From Chitinophagales bacterium (lineage in GTDB: Bacteria > Bacteroidota > Bacteroidia > Chitinophagales > Saprospiraceae): a stretch of DNA of 64,000 bases. The notes under the pieces are model-generated. The model worked only from the letters and a program-made list of their open reading frames with translations. It did not search any database and had not been told where the DNA came from. The stretch is from assembly GCA_013298955.1 (NCBI GenBank), contig JAAFJT010000006.1:1-64000 (forward strand). The letters run 5' to 3'. A program made the translations under genes and the position numbers. Of the stretch, positions 9,499-22,600 are shown piece by piece; within the stretch, counting starts at the first letter, position 1; the number at the start of each line of letters is the position of its first letter.

Positions 9499-11289
9499 AT
9501 GAGTTCAAAATCAGCTTGGTATTTTTCAATTTTGTTTCTCTTTTTTGCCTCTTTCTACGGCTATCCGAAATGGTCAAAACCCAATACAGAAGCCACTTTA
9601 AGTTGGGATGTATCGGGTTATTACTATTATTTGCCCGCGTTTTTCATTTACAAAGACCCAAAACAATTGCGTTTTAAAGAAGATATTCAACAAAAATATA
9701 ATCCTTCAAGTAGTTTATATCAAGCCTTCAAAGAGGAAAAATCGGGCAATTATGTGATGAAATATTCGGCAGGACAGGCTGTTTTGTACGCACCTGCGTT
9801 CTTTTTAGCACATTTTGTTGCAAAAATGTTTGGTTTTTCGGCAGATGGCTTTTCATTGCCCTACCAATTTGCGATTCAACTTTGGAGTGTTTTAATCGCT
9901 TTTTTAGGATTATACTACTTGCGTAAAACGCTTTTGAAATTAAAATTTGCGGATACGATTGTTGCTATGATTTTAATCCTATATGTTTTAGGAACGAATT
10001 ATTTAAATTATGCCGCGATTGATTGCGCGATGTCGCACAACTATTTGTTTACATTATACAGTTTATTATTGTGGGAAACCATTCATTTTTATGAAAATGC
10101 ACCTTCGATAGGACGCGGATTGCGGATTGGTGCAATCATTGGTTTGGCAATGTTGACCCGTCCTACTGAAATTATTGCTGCCATCATTCCGCTTTTATGG
10201 AATGTTTTTGATTACAATAGTTTGAAAAACAGGTTGTTATTTATAATTAAAAATTTTAAAATAATAATTATTACAACTTTGATGGGCGGTATAATTGGTT
10301 CGATTCAATTATTTTATTGGAAATACATTACAGGCAGTTGGTTAGTTTATAGTTATGGAAATCAAACATTTAGTTGGTTGAAACCACATCTTTTGGATGG
10401 TTTGGTTAGTGCTAAAAAAGGATGGTTGGTTTATACGCCGATGATGCTTTTTTCCTTGATTGGGTTTTATTTTTTATATCGAAACCGAAAATCATGGTTT
10501 TTAGCAACCGCATTATTCTTGTTTTGTTTCATATGGATAGCCTTTGCATGGGATATTTGGTGGTACGGCGGCTCGCTCGGACAACGGCAAATGGTACAAT
10601 CCTACCCCATTTTGGCAATTCCATTAGCAGCCTTTTTGGAAGCAACAATTCACAAAAAAAGTTTTAAAATACTCGCCATTCCAATCACCATTCTTGGAAT
10701 TTACCTCAATGTATGGTGGCATTATCAGGCACATGGAGGCGGATTATTTGATTCAGAAGGCATGACTCGGCAATTTTTTTGGCGCGTTCTGGGGCGTTAT
10801 GACGTGCCGATTGAAACGCAAAAATTATTAGATAACAAATATGATTTCAATATGCCTGCAAATGCAACGTTGATTTACAGCAATGATTTTGAAAAAGATA
10901 CGACCCAAAATATTGATAAACAAAATATTATCAATGGGAAACAATCTATATTTGTGGATAAAGACCATCAATTCATGCCCGATATTTTGATACCATTCCA
11001 ATCCGATGGCAAAGACAAAATTCGAGCAACGGCTATTTTTAGAACGATGGCAAAAGAATGGGATGTTTGGAAAATGGCACAATTTCGCATGGTTTTTCAA
11101 AAAGATGGCATTACGTTAAAAGATAATTCGATTAGAATCCAGCGCGTTTTGAATGGCGGCGAAACTAAAACAATTTGGTTAGATGCCAAGATTCCAACTG
11201 GAACGAATCGCATTATCGTAAAACTTTGGAATGCAGACGGCAATCAAAAAATCGTAATGGATGATTTAAAAATCACGGTTTTTGAATGA
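9499..11289 (+). CDS. integral membrane protein, glycosyltransferase family 39-like
   Basis: Multiple TM segments; YWDVSGYYYYLPA-type N-terminus; C-terminal soluble domain; ATG at 9499. Confidence 0.6.
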   Translation: MSSKSAWYFSILFLFFASFYGYPKWSKPNTEATLSWDVSGYYYYLPAFFIYKDPKQLRFKEDIQQKYNPSSSLYQAFKEEKSGNYVMKYSAGQAVLYAPAFFLAHFVAKMFGFSADGFSLPYQFAIQLWSVLIAFLGLYYLRKTLLKLKFADTIVAMILILYVLGTNYLNYAAIDCAMSHNYLFTLYSLLLWETIHFYENAPSIGRGLRIGAIIGLAMLTRPTEIIAAIIPLLWNVFDYNSLKNRLLFIIKNFKIIIITTLMGGIIGSIQLFYWKYITGSWLVYSYGNQTFSWLKPHLLDGLVSAKKGWLVYTPMMLFSLIGFYFLYRNRKSWFLATALFLFCFIWIAFAWDIWWYGGSLGQRQMVQSYPILAIPLAAFLEATIHKKSFKILAIPITILGIYLNVWWHYQAHGGGLFDSEGMTRQFFWRVLGRYDVPIETQKLLDNKYDFNMPANATLIYSNDFEKDTTQNIDKQNIINGKQSIFVDKDHQFMPDILIPFQSDGKDKIRATAIFRTMAKEWDVWKMAQFRMVFQKDGITLKDNSIRIQRVLNGGETKTIWLDAKIPTGTNRIIVKLWNADGNQKIVMDDLKITVFE

Positions 11290-11321
11290 AAAATAAAAGT
11301 TTGGATGTTGGATTTTCGAGC

Positions 11322-11329
11322 TACCTTTG
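11322..11329 (+). promoter_or_regulatory. -7 box TACCTTTG upstream of aroC
   Basis: Matches TAnnTTTG, 30 nt before ATG 11359. Confidence 0.5.
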
Positions 11330-11358
11330 CGTTCCAATTCATTATTAATCAAATTGTT

Positions 11359-12438
11359 ATGTCAGGTAGTACGTTTGGACAGATTTTTAAAATCACCACT
11401 TTTGGCGAATCGCATGGTCGCGCTGTTGGCGTGACGATAGACGGTTGCCCTGCGAATCTTGCCGTCAACGAATCGTTTATCCAAGCCGAACTCGACCGTC
11501 GGCGACCGGGACAATCGAAAATTGTGACGCAGCGCGATGAATCCGATACGGTACAAATTTTGTCGGGTATTTTTGAGGGCAAAACCACTGGACAACCGAT
11601 TGCGATGGTTATTTTCAATGAAGACCAGCGTTCTAAGGATTATTCTCATATTGCAGATAAATATCGTCCGTCTCATGCGGATTTTACGTATCAAGCGAAA
11701 TATGGGATTCGGGATTATCGCGGCGGCGGGCGTTCTTCGGCACGGGAGACTGCTGCAAGGGTTGCGGCGGGCGCGATTGCCAAATTGCTATTAGCAAAAG
11801 CGGGGATTGAAATCAATGCCTATGTTTCACAAGTAGGTGATATTCAATTAGATAAAGATTATAAAAAATTTGATTTTAGAAATATTGAAGCAACGCCAGT
11901 TCGTTGTCCAGACCTTGAAACGGCTGAAAAAATGATTCAGTTAATTCAATCGGTCAAAAAAGCGGGCGATACGATTGGCGGCGTGACGACTTGTGTGGTG
12001 ACGGGCTGCCCTGTCGGTTTGGGCGAACCTGCCTTTGATAAACTGCATGCGGATTTGGGCAAAGCGATTTTGAGCATCAATGCGTGCAAGGGTTTTGAAT
12101 ATGGCAGTGGTTTTGAAGGGGTGACGATGCGCGGCAGTCAACACAATGACCCTTTTTTCGCTGAAAATGGGGTTGTTAAAACAAAAAGTAATTTTTCGGG
12201 CGGTATTCAAGGCGGCATTAGCAACGCGATGGATATTTATTTTCGGGCTGCGTTTAAGCCTGTTGCGACGATTATTCATGCACAATCCTCTGTAAATCAA
12301 GCAGGTGAGGCGGTGGAAGTCGTCGGGCGCGGGCGACATGACCCTTGTGTATTGCCGCGTGCTGTGCCGATTGTGGAGGCGATGACGGCTTTGGTTTTAG
12401 CGGATCATTGGTTGCGATTGCGGACAGCGCAGGTATAA
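11359..12438 (+). CDS. aroC: chorismate synthase
   Basis: [70 protein letters not shown]. Confidence 0.97.
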   Translation: MSGSTFGQIFKITTFGESHGRAVGVTIDGCPANLAVNESFIQAELDRRRPGQSKIVTQRDESDTVQILSGIFEGKTTGQPIAMVIFNEDQRSKDYSHIADKYRPSHADFTYQAKYGIRDYRGGGRSSARETAARVAAGAIAKLLLAKAGIEINAYVSQVGDIQLDKDYKKFDFRNIEATPVRCPDLETAEKMIQLIQSVKKAGDTIGGVTTCVVTGCPVGLGEPAFDKLHADLGKAILSINACKGFEYGSGFEGVTMRGSQHNDPFFAENGVVKTKSNFSGGIQGGISNAMDIYFRAAFKPVATIIHAQSSVNQAGEAVEVVGRGRHDPCVLPRAVPIVEAMTALVLADHWLRLRTAQV

Positions 12439-12484
12439 TTCAAATACAATAAAACCTACATTTAAAGCTATTCTTGATTCGTAT

Positions 12485-14578
12485 ATGACTGAAACACAAG
12501 AGATTAAGGAAATTAAGACGATAGTTCATCGAGATATAAGTTGGCTATCGTTCAATTACAGGGTTTTGCAGGAAGCAAAAGACCCTGCTGTCCCGTTATT
12601 GGAACGCGTTAAATTTTTGGCTATTTATTCTTCCAATTTGGATGAATTTTATCGGGTACGGGTTGCGCAACACCGCAATTTGGTTCGCATTGGCAAAAAA
12701 ACCAAACGCGAATTGGATTATAAACCCAAAGAATTGTTGAAAGAAATTCATAAAATTGTTAATAAACAACAAGAAGAATTTAGTGAGATTTTCGATACGC
12801 AAATCATTCCCGCGCTTCGAGATAATCATATTCATATTATTCGCCGTTTGGATATGACTCAGGAGCAAGAGTCGTTTGTAGAGAATTATTTTCAAGATAA
12901 ATTATTACCCTTTGTGCAACCTGTTTTGTTAGTAAGGAATAAAATTCGGCTTTTTTTAAATACAGGTGCTTTATATTTGGGCATTGCGCTGAGTACCAAA
13001 GAACGACCTACGGCTCCAACAGAATATGCGATTATTAAAATTCCGTCTGATTATTTGCCGCGTTTTGTAGAATTGCCTTCGCAAAAAGGCAGACATGAGT
13101 TAATTTTATTAGATGATATTGTGCGACAGAGCGCGAGTTGGATGTTTCCGGGCTATACGATTGAAGATACATATTCGATAAAATTGACACGCGATGCTGA
13201 TTTATACATTGATGATGAATTTTCGGGCGATTTGATTCAAAAAATCAAGGCAAGTCTTCAAAAACGAAATGTGGGACCCGCTTCTCGTTTCGTGCATGAC
13301 CGAACCATGCCGCGCCATTTTTTGGATTATTTGTCGGATATGTTTGGTTTGGAAAAATATGACATTCATCCCGAAGGACGTTATCATAATAATTTTGATT
13401 TTTTTAAATTCCCCGATTTCGGCATTCGGGCTTTGAAATATCCGCCTTTGCCGCCTTTACCGTTTCGTCCGTTGGAAAATGCGCCCGATTTTTTCAAAAC
13501 GATTGCGGAAAAAGATAGAATGATTCATTTTCCGTATCATAGTTATGAATCAGTGGTTCGTTTTTTTGAAGAAGCGGCAACAGACCCCGGTGTAACGCAT
13601 TTGAAAATTGTTCAATATCGAGTGGCGCGAAAGTCGCGTATCATGCAAGCGTTGATGACTGCGGTGCGGAAAGGCAAGCAAGTGACTGTTTTTATTGAGG
13701 TGAAAGCGCGTTTTGATGAAGAAGCCAATCTAAAATGGGGTGAAACGTTGCAAGCGGCGGGTGTGACGGTGCATTATAGTATGCCCGGAATCAAGGTGCA
13801 TTCTAAATTAGCGATGATTCGGCGGGTTGAAAAGGTGAATGATGTGGAGCGGGTGCGCCGATATGCGTATCTAAGTACGGGCAATTTCCATGAAGATACG
13901 GCAAAAGTGTATAGCGATTTCGGACTTTTCACCGCAGATGAGCGTTTGACGGAGGAAATGAGCCGTGTTTTTGCATTTTTGGAGAATCCAACGAAGAAGC
14001 CTAATCGCAAGTTTAAACATTTATTAGTGGGTCAATTCAACTTGCGGGATGGTTTGGAAGAGAAAATTGACCGCGAAATTAAATTGGCAAAACAAGGCAA
14101 ACCTGCGCGTATCGTATTGAAAATGAATAGTTTAGAAGACAATGCAATGGTTGAAAAGCTGCATAAGGCTTCTAATGCGGGGGTTGAAATTCGGATGATT
14201 ATTCGGGGCATTTGCACGATGATACCAAATGTGCCGCAATGGAGTGAAAATATTCAAATTCATAGTATTGTAGATAGGTTTTTAGAACACGCACGCGTTT
14301 TTATGTTTTACAATGAAGGCGCGGAAGAAATTTATTTATCGTCTGCGGATTTCATGTATCGCAATTTGAGTGCGCGCATTGAAACGACTTTTCCTGTTTA
14401 TGACGAAGATGCTAAAAACTTGATTCGACAAGTCATTGATTTTCAATGGAATGACAATATAAAATCACGCTATGTGAATGGACAACAAGATAATTTATAT
14501 GTGCGAAATGAAAATCCATTAGCGATTCGGGCGCAAAATGAGACGTATTTTTATTTGAAAAACATGCAATCTTTATAG
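12485..14578 (+). CDS. ppk1: polyphosphate kinase 1
   Basis: RDISWLSFNYRVLQEA, SNLDEFYRVRVA, VHSKLAMIRR, YLSTGNFHEDTAKVYSDFGLFT. Confidence 0.96.
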   Translation: MTETQEIKEIKTIVHRDISWLSFNYRVLQEAKDPAVPLLERVKFLAIYSSNLDEFYRVRVAQHRNLVRIGKKTKRELDYKPKELLKEIHKIVNKQQEEFSEIFDTQIIPALRDNHIHIIRRLDMTQEQESFVENYFQDKLLPFVQPVLLVRNKIRLFLNTGALYLGIALSTKERPTAPTEYAIIKIPSDYLPRFVELPSQKGRHELILLDDIVRQSASWMFPGYTIEDTYSIKLTRDADLYIDDEFSGDLIQKIKASLQKRNVGPASRFVHDRTMPRHFLDYLSDMFGLEKYDIHPEGRYHNNFDFFKFPDFGIRALKYPPLPPLPFRPLENAPDFFKTIAEKDRMIHFPYHSYESVVRFFEEAATDPGVTHLKIVQYRVARKSRIMQALMTAVRKGKQVTVFIEVKARFDEEANLKWGETLQAAGVTVHYSMPGIKVHSKLAMIRRVEKVNDVERVRRYAYLSTGNFHEDTAKVYSDFGLFTADERLTEEMSRVFAFLENPTKKPNRKFKHLLVGQFNLRDGLEEKIDREIKLAKQGKPARIVLKMNSLEDNAMVEKLHKASNAGVEIRMIIRGICTMIPNVPQWSENIQIHSIVDRFLEHARVFMFYNEGAEEIYLSSADFMYRNLSARIETTFPVYDEDAKNLIRQVIDFQWNDNIKSRYVNGQQDNLYVRNENPLAIRAQNETYFYLKNMQSL

Positions 14579-14615
14579 TGTTTTCCTAAATGATTTGTAA
14601 ATCCATGCGAGCATA

Positions 14616-14646
14616 ACTTGCGTCAAGTTTTAAACTTGACGCAAGT
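14616..14646. terminator. perfect 15-bp hairpin between convergent ppk1 and SASA gene
   Basis: ACTTGCGTCAAGTTT-T-AAACTTGACGCAAGT. Confidence 0.7.
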
Positions 14647-14676
14647 ACATTTTCACTCATTAATTCCTAATTCAAA

Positions 14677-16299
14677 TCAAAAATCCGTTTTCAAAATCTT
14701 AAATGTTTTTTTACGCTTATTTTCGACTTCCAAACAAACAAAATACATCCCTTTTTGCCAATTTGTGGCATCAAAATAAGTTTCTTGAATCGTTCCTTGC
14801 TGCAATATTTGCTCAAAAACCAATACACCTAACGCATTATAGACATGCACCATTCGTTTTTTATCGGAATCAGGTATGGTGATTTTAAAAATATGATTCC
14901 CATAACTCGGTGAAACAGCGTAAGTTACACTATCCATAGGTGGCACCATTGGTTTTTCGTGGCTAATCGACACTTGATGAAAAGATAAAATACCAACACT
15001 CATTTCATTCACAATCCAATCATTGCGCATATCGACATGACTCAAATAACTTAATGTTTTGACTCCTGTTGAATCGCCCGAAAAGGTCAATTTGACTTGA
15101 TTGCCCAATACTTTTGAATCCGTGATTTCCACATTCCCGCCTTGACAGAAAAAATCTTTCCAAGGTGCGCCGATATTTTTCAAATTTCCAGTGACGTTTT
15201 TCAATTGAATTGTGATTTCATTTCGATTGGAAAACCATATTTTATCCACATTCGGTGCGGTTCGATTGGTTATCGGCTGTTTGTACAAACGGGCTGCCAT
15301 CAACCGATACATTCGCCTGCCCAAAGAATCATACCCATTATGATATGTGAAATGGCAACCATCACTTTGTGCATTATTGGTACTCATAATATCTAAATCA
15401 TTGATTTCTTGGGATAATTGGCGTTCTGCCTCCATGATATTGGGTTGCGTATGCGTACAAGAGCGATACCGAATTTGAAACATTAAAATCCGCGCTGTGC
15501 TAAAATCCCGTTTCCAATCGGCATATAATTCTTTAAATTGCCTTTTATAATCTGCTGTTGTCGTTTCCCAACCATCTGATTCGCCTTGCCACCAAATTAA
15601 CGCATGTAAATTATTTTTAACTTCTGCGGCTTCGAGTCGCCGCAATACATCATGATAATTATTCAGCGTTCCACCACCAAAATTTTTCAAAAAGACATTT
15701 TGTACTACACCGCCCATCGCTTCATTGAAAAGAGCCACAGGTACTTTTTGGTCTTCAATCAGATTTCGAGCTAAATGCGGTGGCCACTTTCCGGGTTGCG
15801 TGTAATCAATCCGATTCCACCCAAATTGCGCCGTGTAAGACCGCAAAAACGGATGTTCATCTTCGGGTTCAATCGAACCAATACAATTGGATTGACCATT
15901 GACCAAAATCACATCGCCCGCAACCACTTTTTCGGCACGCCTCATTAAAATATAATTATTATCTTTTTTGCCATATAAACTGATTTGATAATCAATTAAT
16001 TCCGCTTTTATCGCTATCGGAAATTCAAAATGATAGGTATCTTGGTTATAGTTAATAGGCACTATTTTTTCAAAAAAAATCGAATCACCGCGTTGTATTA
16101 ATAGGCGCAAAGTTGAAATCGTAGAACTTCTATGCAAATCGCCTGTTATGATGTAAATACCTTTGTTCGTCTCAAGATTGCGCGGCAGTAATTGCATATT
16201 TTTAGGGAAATGCAAAATCGTTACCCCAGCTTGCGCAAGCAGTTCACTACTCCAAAAAAAAGAAGTTAACACTAAAATTTTCAAATGCCAATGGCTCAT
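14677..16299 (-). CDS. sialate O-acetylesterase-type (SASA) esterase with T9SS C-terminal sorting domain
   Basis: VNGQSNCIGS, WWQGESDGWETTTADYKRQF; C-terminal VYNALGVLVFEQ...GMYFVCLEVENKRKKTFKILK. Confidence 0.8.
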   Translation of the reverse strand: MSHWHLKILVLTSFFWSSELLAQAGVTILHFPKNMQLLPRNLETNKGIYIITGDLHRSSTISTLRLLIQRGDSIFFEKIVPINYNQDTYHFEFPIAIKAELIDYQISLYGKKDNNYILMRRAEKVVAGDVILVNGQSNCIGSIEPEDEHPFLRSYTAQFGWNRIDYTQPGKWPPHLARNLIEDQKVPVALFNEAMGGVVQNVFLKNFGGGTLNNYHDVLRRLEAAEVKNNLHALIWWQGESDGWETTTADYKRQFKELYADWKRDFSTARILMFQIRYRSCTHTQPNIMEAERQLSQEINDLDIMSTNNAQSDGCHFTYHNGYDSLGRRMYRLMAARLYKQPITNRTAPNVDKIWFSNRNEITIQLKNVTGNLKNIGAPWKDFFCQGGNVEITDSKVLGNQVKLTFSGDSTGVKTLSYLSHVDMRNDWIVNEMSVGILSFHQVSISHEKPMVPPMDSVTYAVSPSYGNHIFKITIPDSDKKRMVHVYNALGVLVFEQILQQGTIQETYFDATNWQKGMYFVCLEVENKRKKTFKILKTDF

Positions 16300-16599
16300 A
16301 GATGTTTGTTATTGAGGGATATGAAGTGAATGTTAATTGAACTTGGGGGCAAATGTAAGCTAAATTCTAATTCGTACTTTTTTTTAGTGCATTTTTGACA
16401 AAAAAATGACAAAAGTTAAAAAACAAATGCTTTGAATTAAAATGTGTATTCGCAATAGGGTTAAATTTTTGTTAAGCAAGTTTGAAAAATGGGAAATCTA
16501 CCCCCATTTTTGCATCTTTTGGATACGAATGCTTCATGATAGGGAAATAAATATGTTTATAAAATCCATTTTTGGAACATTTCGTGCCAGTTAAACCAT

Positions 16600-16607
16600 T
16601 ACCTTTG
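16600..16607 (+). promoter_or_regulatory. -7 box TACCTTTG upstream of the alpha-2-macroglobulin gene
   Basis: Matches TAnnTTTG, 50 nt before ATG. Confidence 0.45.
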
Positions 16608-16656
16608 ACTGTTTTGAATCATGGCAGGTTCAAAACCTCCTAAAAAAATATAGGTT

Positions 16657-19600
16657 ATGAAAAAAGTTATTTTCGTTCTATCAACTATTTTTCTCACGCT
16701 AAACCAACTGAATGCCCAAACTATGAATGATTATTCAAAAGAGTGGCTTGAAGTGGAAGGCTTTGATAATCAAGGACTTCCGAAATCTGCCTTAGAAAAA
16801 GTCGAGCGTTTATACGCCCGTGCTAAAGCCGATAAAAATCCGACGCAAATCATTAAAACATTGATTTTCAAGAGCAAATATAAATCGCAATTGGAAGAAG
16901 ATGGTTTTGTCAAATCGGTTACAGAGCTTGAAGCGGAAACGACCAAAGCGGGTTTTCCAGAAAAACCATTGTTGCAATCCATGTTAGGCGAGTTGTACGC
17001 GGGCTATTTGGATGGCAATTATTGGCGGATGCAAGGTCGTTCCAAAGTGTCGGCAGATTTTAAAAATGATGATATTCGCACTTGGGATGTTGCCAAATTA
17101 AATGAAAAGGCGAGTCAATATTATCGCGCATCTTTGGAAGAGGAACGCACTAAAACATTGGCTGTCAAGAATTTAGATGCCATTACGACAGAAGGAACCG
17201 ATGCTTTGCGCCCAACGGTTTATGATTTTTTGGCACATCGGGCGTTGGTTTTTTTGACCAATTCGCGCACTTATTTGAGCGAACCAGCTTATAAATTTTA
17301 CCTCGACCAAAAAGAATGTTTCGCGCCTGCGGATGATTTTGTCAAAATTAAGTTTGAAACCAAAGACGAACAATCCCAAAAATACCTTGCGATTCGATTG
17401 ATGCAGGATATTTTGCGGCATCAGTTGAAAAATTCAGACCCGACTGCCTTGATTGATGCCGATTTGATTCGCTTGGATTTCTGTAAAGAAAACGCGGTTA
17501 TCGAAGGCAAAGAGGAGGCTTATTTGAATGCTTTAGAGTTTTTGCAAAAACAATATGTGGATAAACCTGCTTTTGTCGAAATTTCATTGCGCATTGCGCG
17601 GCATTATCAAGCTAAATCGGATAGTTACCAACAAGGGAATCCGAATGACCCGTTTAAAAATCATTTAAAAAAAGCAAAAGAAATTTGCGAAAAAGCGGTT
17701 CAAAAATATCCAACGGCACACGGCTCGAATGAATGTCGGGGTTTGATTCAAGAAATTACAGCACGGCATTTCGATTTGGCAACCGAACAAGTCAATGCGC
17801 CAAACAAACCGATTCTTGCTTTATTGCGTTTTAAAAATGCTTCAAAATTTTATTTTAAAACGGTTCGATATTATGACCGCAGTGAGCAACAGCATTTTCA
17901 AGATGATAATCAACGACTTGCATATTACAATAGTTTGCCTTATTTGAAAAAAGGGGAACAAGCATTGCCTGATGAAGGTGATTTTAGAGGGCATACGACC
18001 GAATTTAAAATTGACGCATTACCGTATGGTCATTTTTTGATTATGGTTTCTGATAATCCATCTTTTTCTAATATGGAAGGTGGAAAAGTACATTATACGT
18101 TTACCAATGTGTCGGATATGGCTTATTGGCATCGGAACAATAATGTAAAAAATGAATTTGTTATCACCGACCGAACCACAGGCGAACCGTTGAAAGGGGT
18201 GACGGCAGAATTTTGGTCGGATGAGTATGATTATACGACTCGGCAGAATAAAACCGTAAAAATTGGTTCCGATGTGAGCGATGAACGCGGTTTTGTGTTG
18301 CCATCGTTGAAAGGTGGGCGCAATCATTATTTTCGGTTGAAATTGATTCGCGGCGAAGATACATTGTTGACAGGCGATGGTTATTCGGATTATTTTTACA
18401 AAAATGACCGTACAAAGGTTCGACATACGCATTTTTTCACGGATAGAGCGATTTATCGTCCCGGTCAGACCGTGCATTTTAAAGCGATTGTGTTGGAAAC
18501 CGACGCTGATAAAGCAACTCGTATTTTGAAAAAAGAAGCTATAACAGTGACGTTTTTTGATGTCAATCATCAAAAAGTGAGTGAATTATTGTTAAAAACC
18601 AATGATTTTGGAACGGTTCAAGGCACTTTTGTTGCGCCGACAGGTGGTTTGACGGGGCGCATGAGTTTGCATGCCAATGTGGGCGAATCGCAACATCCAA
18701 TCAGGGTGGAGGAATATAAACGTCCAAAATTTGATACGAAATTCAATCCCATTGAAGGGACATTTGTGTTGAATGACGAGGTAAAAGTGAAAGGTTCGGC
18801 GAAAGCCTATGCGGGTTCTAATGTGGATGGGGCAAAAGTCAAGTTTCGAGTGGTGCGCAATGTTCGGTATCCGTATTGGGGTTGCGGCTGGGGTTGGTGG
18901 AGACCTGTGCCGACTGGTTCGGCGCAAGAAATTGTGTTTGGCGAGACGGTGACGGATATTGAAGGCAATTTTGAAATTAAATTCAAGGCTTTGCCCGATA
19001 GAAGCGTCGATAAATCGACCAAACCAGAGTTTACATATACCGTTTATGCTGATGTGACCGATATTACGGGCGAAACACATGCGACGGAAACGTCGGTTTC
19101 GGTGGGTTCGATTGCATTGCGGGCGGATATTCAAGTGCCTGAAGTGTTGAATCGCAAACAATTTAAACCCTTTGCGATTACAACCACGAATTTGAATGGT
19201 GTTTTTGAACGTTCCAAAGGGAAAATTACGATTGATTGGGTCACTGCGCCGAATCATAATTACATAACGCGTTTTTGGGAAAAACCAGATGCGTATTTGA
19301 TGCCTAAAAACGATTTTCAACGCGATTTTCCCAATTATGCATATAAAAATGAAGATTTGCAACGCGAATGGGTGAAAAAGAAGACCGTTTTAGAAGAAAA
19401 ATTTGAAACAAAGTTGGGTGCGAGTAATGATTTGAAAATCGAATCCATTAAAAATTGGGAAGCGGGTACGTATAAAATGACGTTTCAAACCCAAGATGCT
19501 TATGGTGAAACGATTGAAATCATCAAATTTTTCACTTTGTACGATTTGGATTCAAAACAATTGCCGATGGCAGGAACGCAATTTTCGGTTTTGGAAAAAA

Positions 19601-22600
19601 GTGTTTTTGAACCGAATGACCGTGCTGAAATCTATCTTGGTACTGCTGAAACGCGGTTGCCCGTGTTAGTGGAGTTGGAACGAGACGGCAAAATTGTCGA
19701 AAGTCGTTGGACAACGTTGCAAAAAATGGAGAAAATTGATTTGACGATTACAGAAAAAGATAGGGGTAATGTTTTTTATCATTTCAATAGTGTCAAAAAT
19801 GGGCGTTCTTACCATGAAGTGCGTACTCTTGAAGTGCCTTGGACGAATAAAGAATTGAATTTTGAATATTTGACTTTTAGAGATAAGTTAGCACCCAGAC
19901 AAGAAGAAACTTGGAAAATCAAGGTGACAGGCAAAAATAAAGATAAGTTTGCGGCGGAAATGGTGGCGGCAATGTATGACGCTTCTTTGGATAAATTTGC
20001 TGCAAATCATTGGAATCTAAGCCTTTATGGTACGCGTTACAGCAGTTTAGGATTTAGTCATGCGACGTTTAAACAGGCTTTTGCCAATGCATTTTACAGT
20101 GAACGAGCGAGCGAATCCATTGAAGAAACGGCTAAAAATTATCGTTTTTTGAATTGGTTCAATTTTGAGTATGCTTCTGGCGGTGGTTATTCGCCTTACG
20201 GTCGCGGGCGCGTCATGTCGAGAATGATGAACGATAATGCATCTATGCCGATGCCAACCTCTGCACCAATGCGTGCAGCAGATGCGGAAGGCGGTGCAGT
20301 ACAAAAATCGGCAAAAAAGGCAAGCATGGGTGCGAAAGAAGCTCCTTTAACAGACACTCTCAGTGGGAACGCAACGATTGCCGAACCAAAGCAACCGATA
20401 GGCAAAAATGATGATTTTTCAGGGGTTCAAATCCGTACGAATTTGAAGGAAACCGTGTTTTTCTATCCCAATTTGGAGACGGATGCGGATGGAAATGTGT
20501 TCATCAAGTTCAAAATGAACGAAGCGTTGACCAAATGGAAATTTTTAGGATTAGCGCACACGGCAGATTTGAAAGTGGGTACGACGATGAAAGAGATTGT
20601 GACTCAAAAAGATTTGATGGTTTTCCCCAATGCGCCGCGTTTTTTTCGTGAAAATGACCAAATTGAGTTCACAGCGAAAGTCAGTAATTTGACTGATAAA
20701 ACATTGATAGGTTCTGCTCAATTGCAATTATTGGATGCGATTACGATGCAACCTGTTGATAATCAATTGGATAATAAAAATCCAACGATTTCATGGGAGG
20801 CAAAAGCGGGTCAATCGGCGCGATTAGCTTGGAATTTGAAGATTCCAATCGGCGAAGTGCAAGCGGTGACGTATCGCGTCATTGCGAAAGCGGGTGCGTT
20901 TGGCGATGGCGAAGAAAGCTCTTTACCTGTGTTGACGAATCGGATGTTGGTCACTGAAACCTTGCCTTTGCCTGTGCGGGGCGGCGAAACGAAGACGTTT
21001 ACCTTAGAAAATATGAAAAATGCAGGTGGTTCTAAAACGTTGACGCATGAAAAATATGTGTTGGAGTTTACCCAAAATCCTGCTTGGTACGCGGTGCAAG
21101 CCTTGCCCTATTTGATGGAATATCCATATGATTGTACGGAACAGATTTTCAGTCGTTTTTATGCCAATAGTTTGGCGACTTCGGTTGCGAATGCGCATCC
21201 GAAAGTAAAAGCAGTGTTTGAACGTTGGAAAAATGTGGATGTAACGGCGTTAAAAAGCAATTTGAGTAAAAATCAAGAATTAAAATACGCTTTATTGGAA
21301 GAAACGCCTTGGGTTTTGGCGGCGCAAAATGAGGAAATTCAGAAAAAAAATATTGGATTATTGTTCGATTTGAACAAAATGGCGAGCGAACAAAAGCGGG
21401 CTTTGGATAAAATCGCAGAACGACAGACTTCTAACGGTGGTTTTTCATGGTTTCCGGGCGGACGTGATAATTGGTATATTACGCAATATTTGGCAGAAGG
21501 TTTGGGTCATTTGGACAAATTAGGGGTTAATGTGTTGAATAATGACCCAAAAACAGGTGAAGTGGCGCGTAAAGCGGTTCAATATTGCGATGCACGGATT
21601 ATAGAAGAATATAATGAGCTTGAAAAAGAGGTCAAAAAAGGGCGCACGAAATGGGAAAGTGACCATCTTTCCAATATGGCAATTCATTATATGTACATGC
21701 GTTCCTTCTTTTTGAAAGTGCCTGTGAGTGCGGAAGTGAAAAAAGTACAGGATTATTATCGCTCTCAAATGGAGAAATATTGGTTGAAACGGGGCATTTA
21801 TGAGCAAGGGATGATGAGTTTAGCCTTGCAACGGTCGAATATTGGCAACAAAACGAGTAGTGCTATTGTTAAATCGTTGAAAGAACGGTCTTTGAATCAT
21901 CCTGAAATGGGCATGTATTGGAAATATGAAACAGGTTATTTTTGGTATCAATTGCCGATTGAGACGCATGCGTTGATGATTGAAATGTTTGATGAAGTGG
22001 CGCGAGATGCTAAATCGGTAGATGATTTGAAAGTTTGGTTGTTGAAAAACAAGCAAACGACGCATTGGAAAACGACCAAAGCGACTGCTGCTGCCGTATA
22101 TGCGTTGTTACGGAATGGCGATAATTGGCTTTTGGAGGACAAAGATGTTCAAATAACGGTTGGAAATGAAGTTTTGGAGGTTGCCAAAATCCAAAAAGAG
22201 GCAGGAACGGGTTATTTCAAAACCGAATTTCCGAAAAAAGAAATTAATACCGAAATGGCAACCGTCAAAGTGACGAATCCGAATAAAGTAGTGGCTTGGG
22301 GCGCAGCGTATTGGCAATATTTTGAACAATTGGATAAAATCAAAACGTTCAAAGAAACGCCTTTGAAATTAAACAAAAAGTTGTTTAAAATGCAAAATAC
22401 GGACAAAGGGGTGGTCAGTACGCCGATTGCAGAAGATGCCGCCGTGTCGCCGGGAGATAAAATCAATGTTCGGATTGAATTGCGGGTGGATCGTCCGATG
22501 GAATACGTTCATTTGAAGGATATGCGGGCAAGCGGCTTTGAACCTGTCACTGTTTTGTCGGGTTATCTGTGGCAAGATGGATTGGGTTATTACGAAAGTA

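Noticed and set aside
18592-19362. 256-aa minus-strand ORF inside the alpha-2-macroglobulin gene
   Set aside because: No recognisable domain, complete overlap with a strong CDS, His/Arg/Ile-rich antisense composition.
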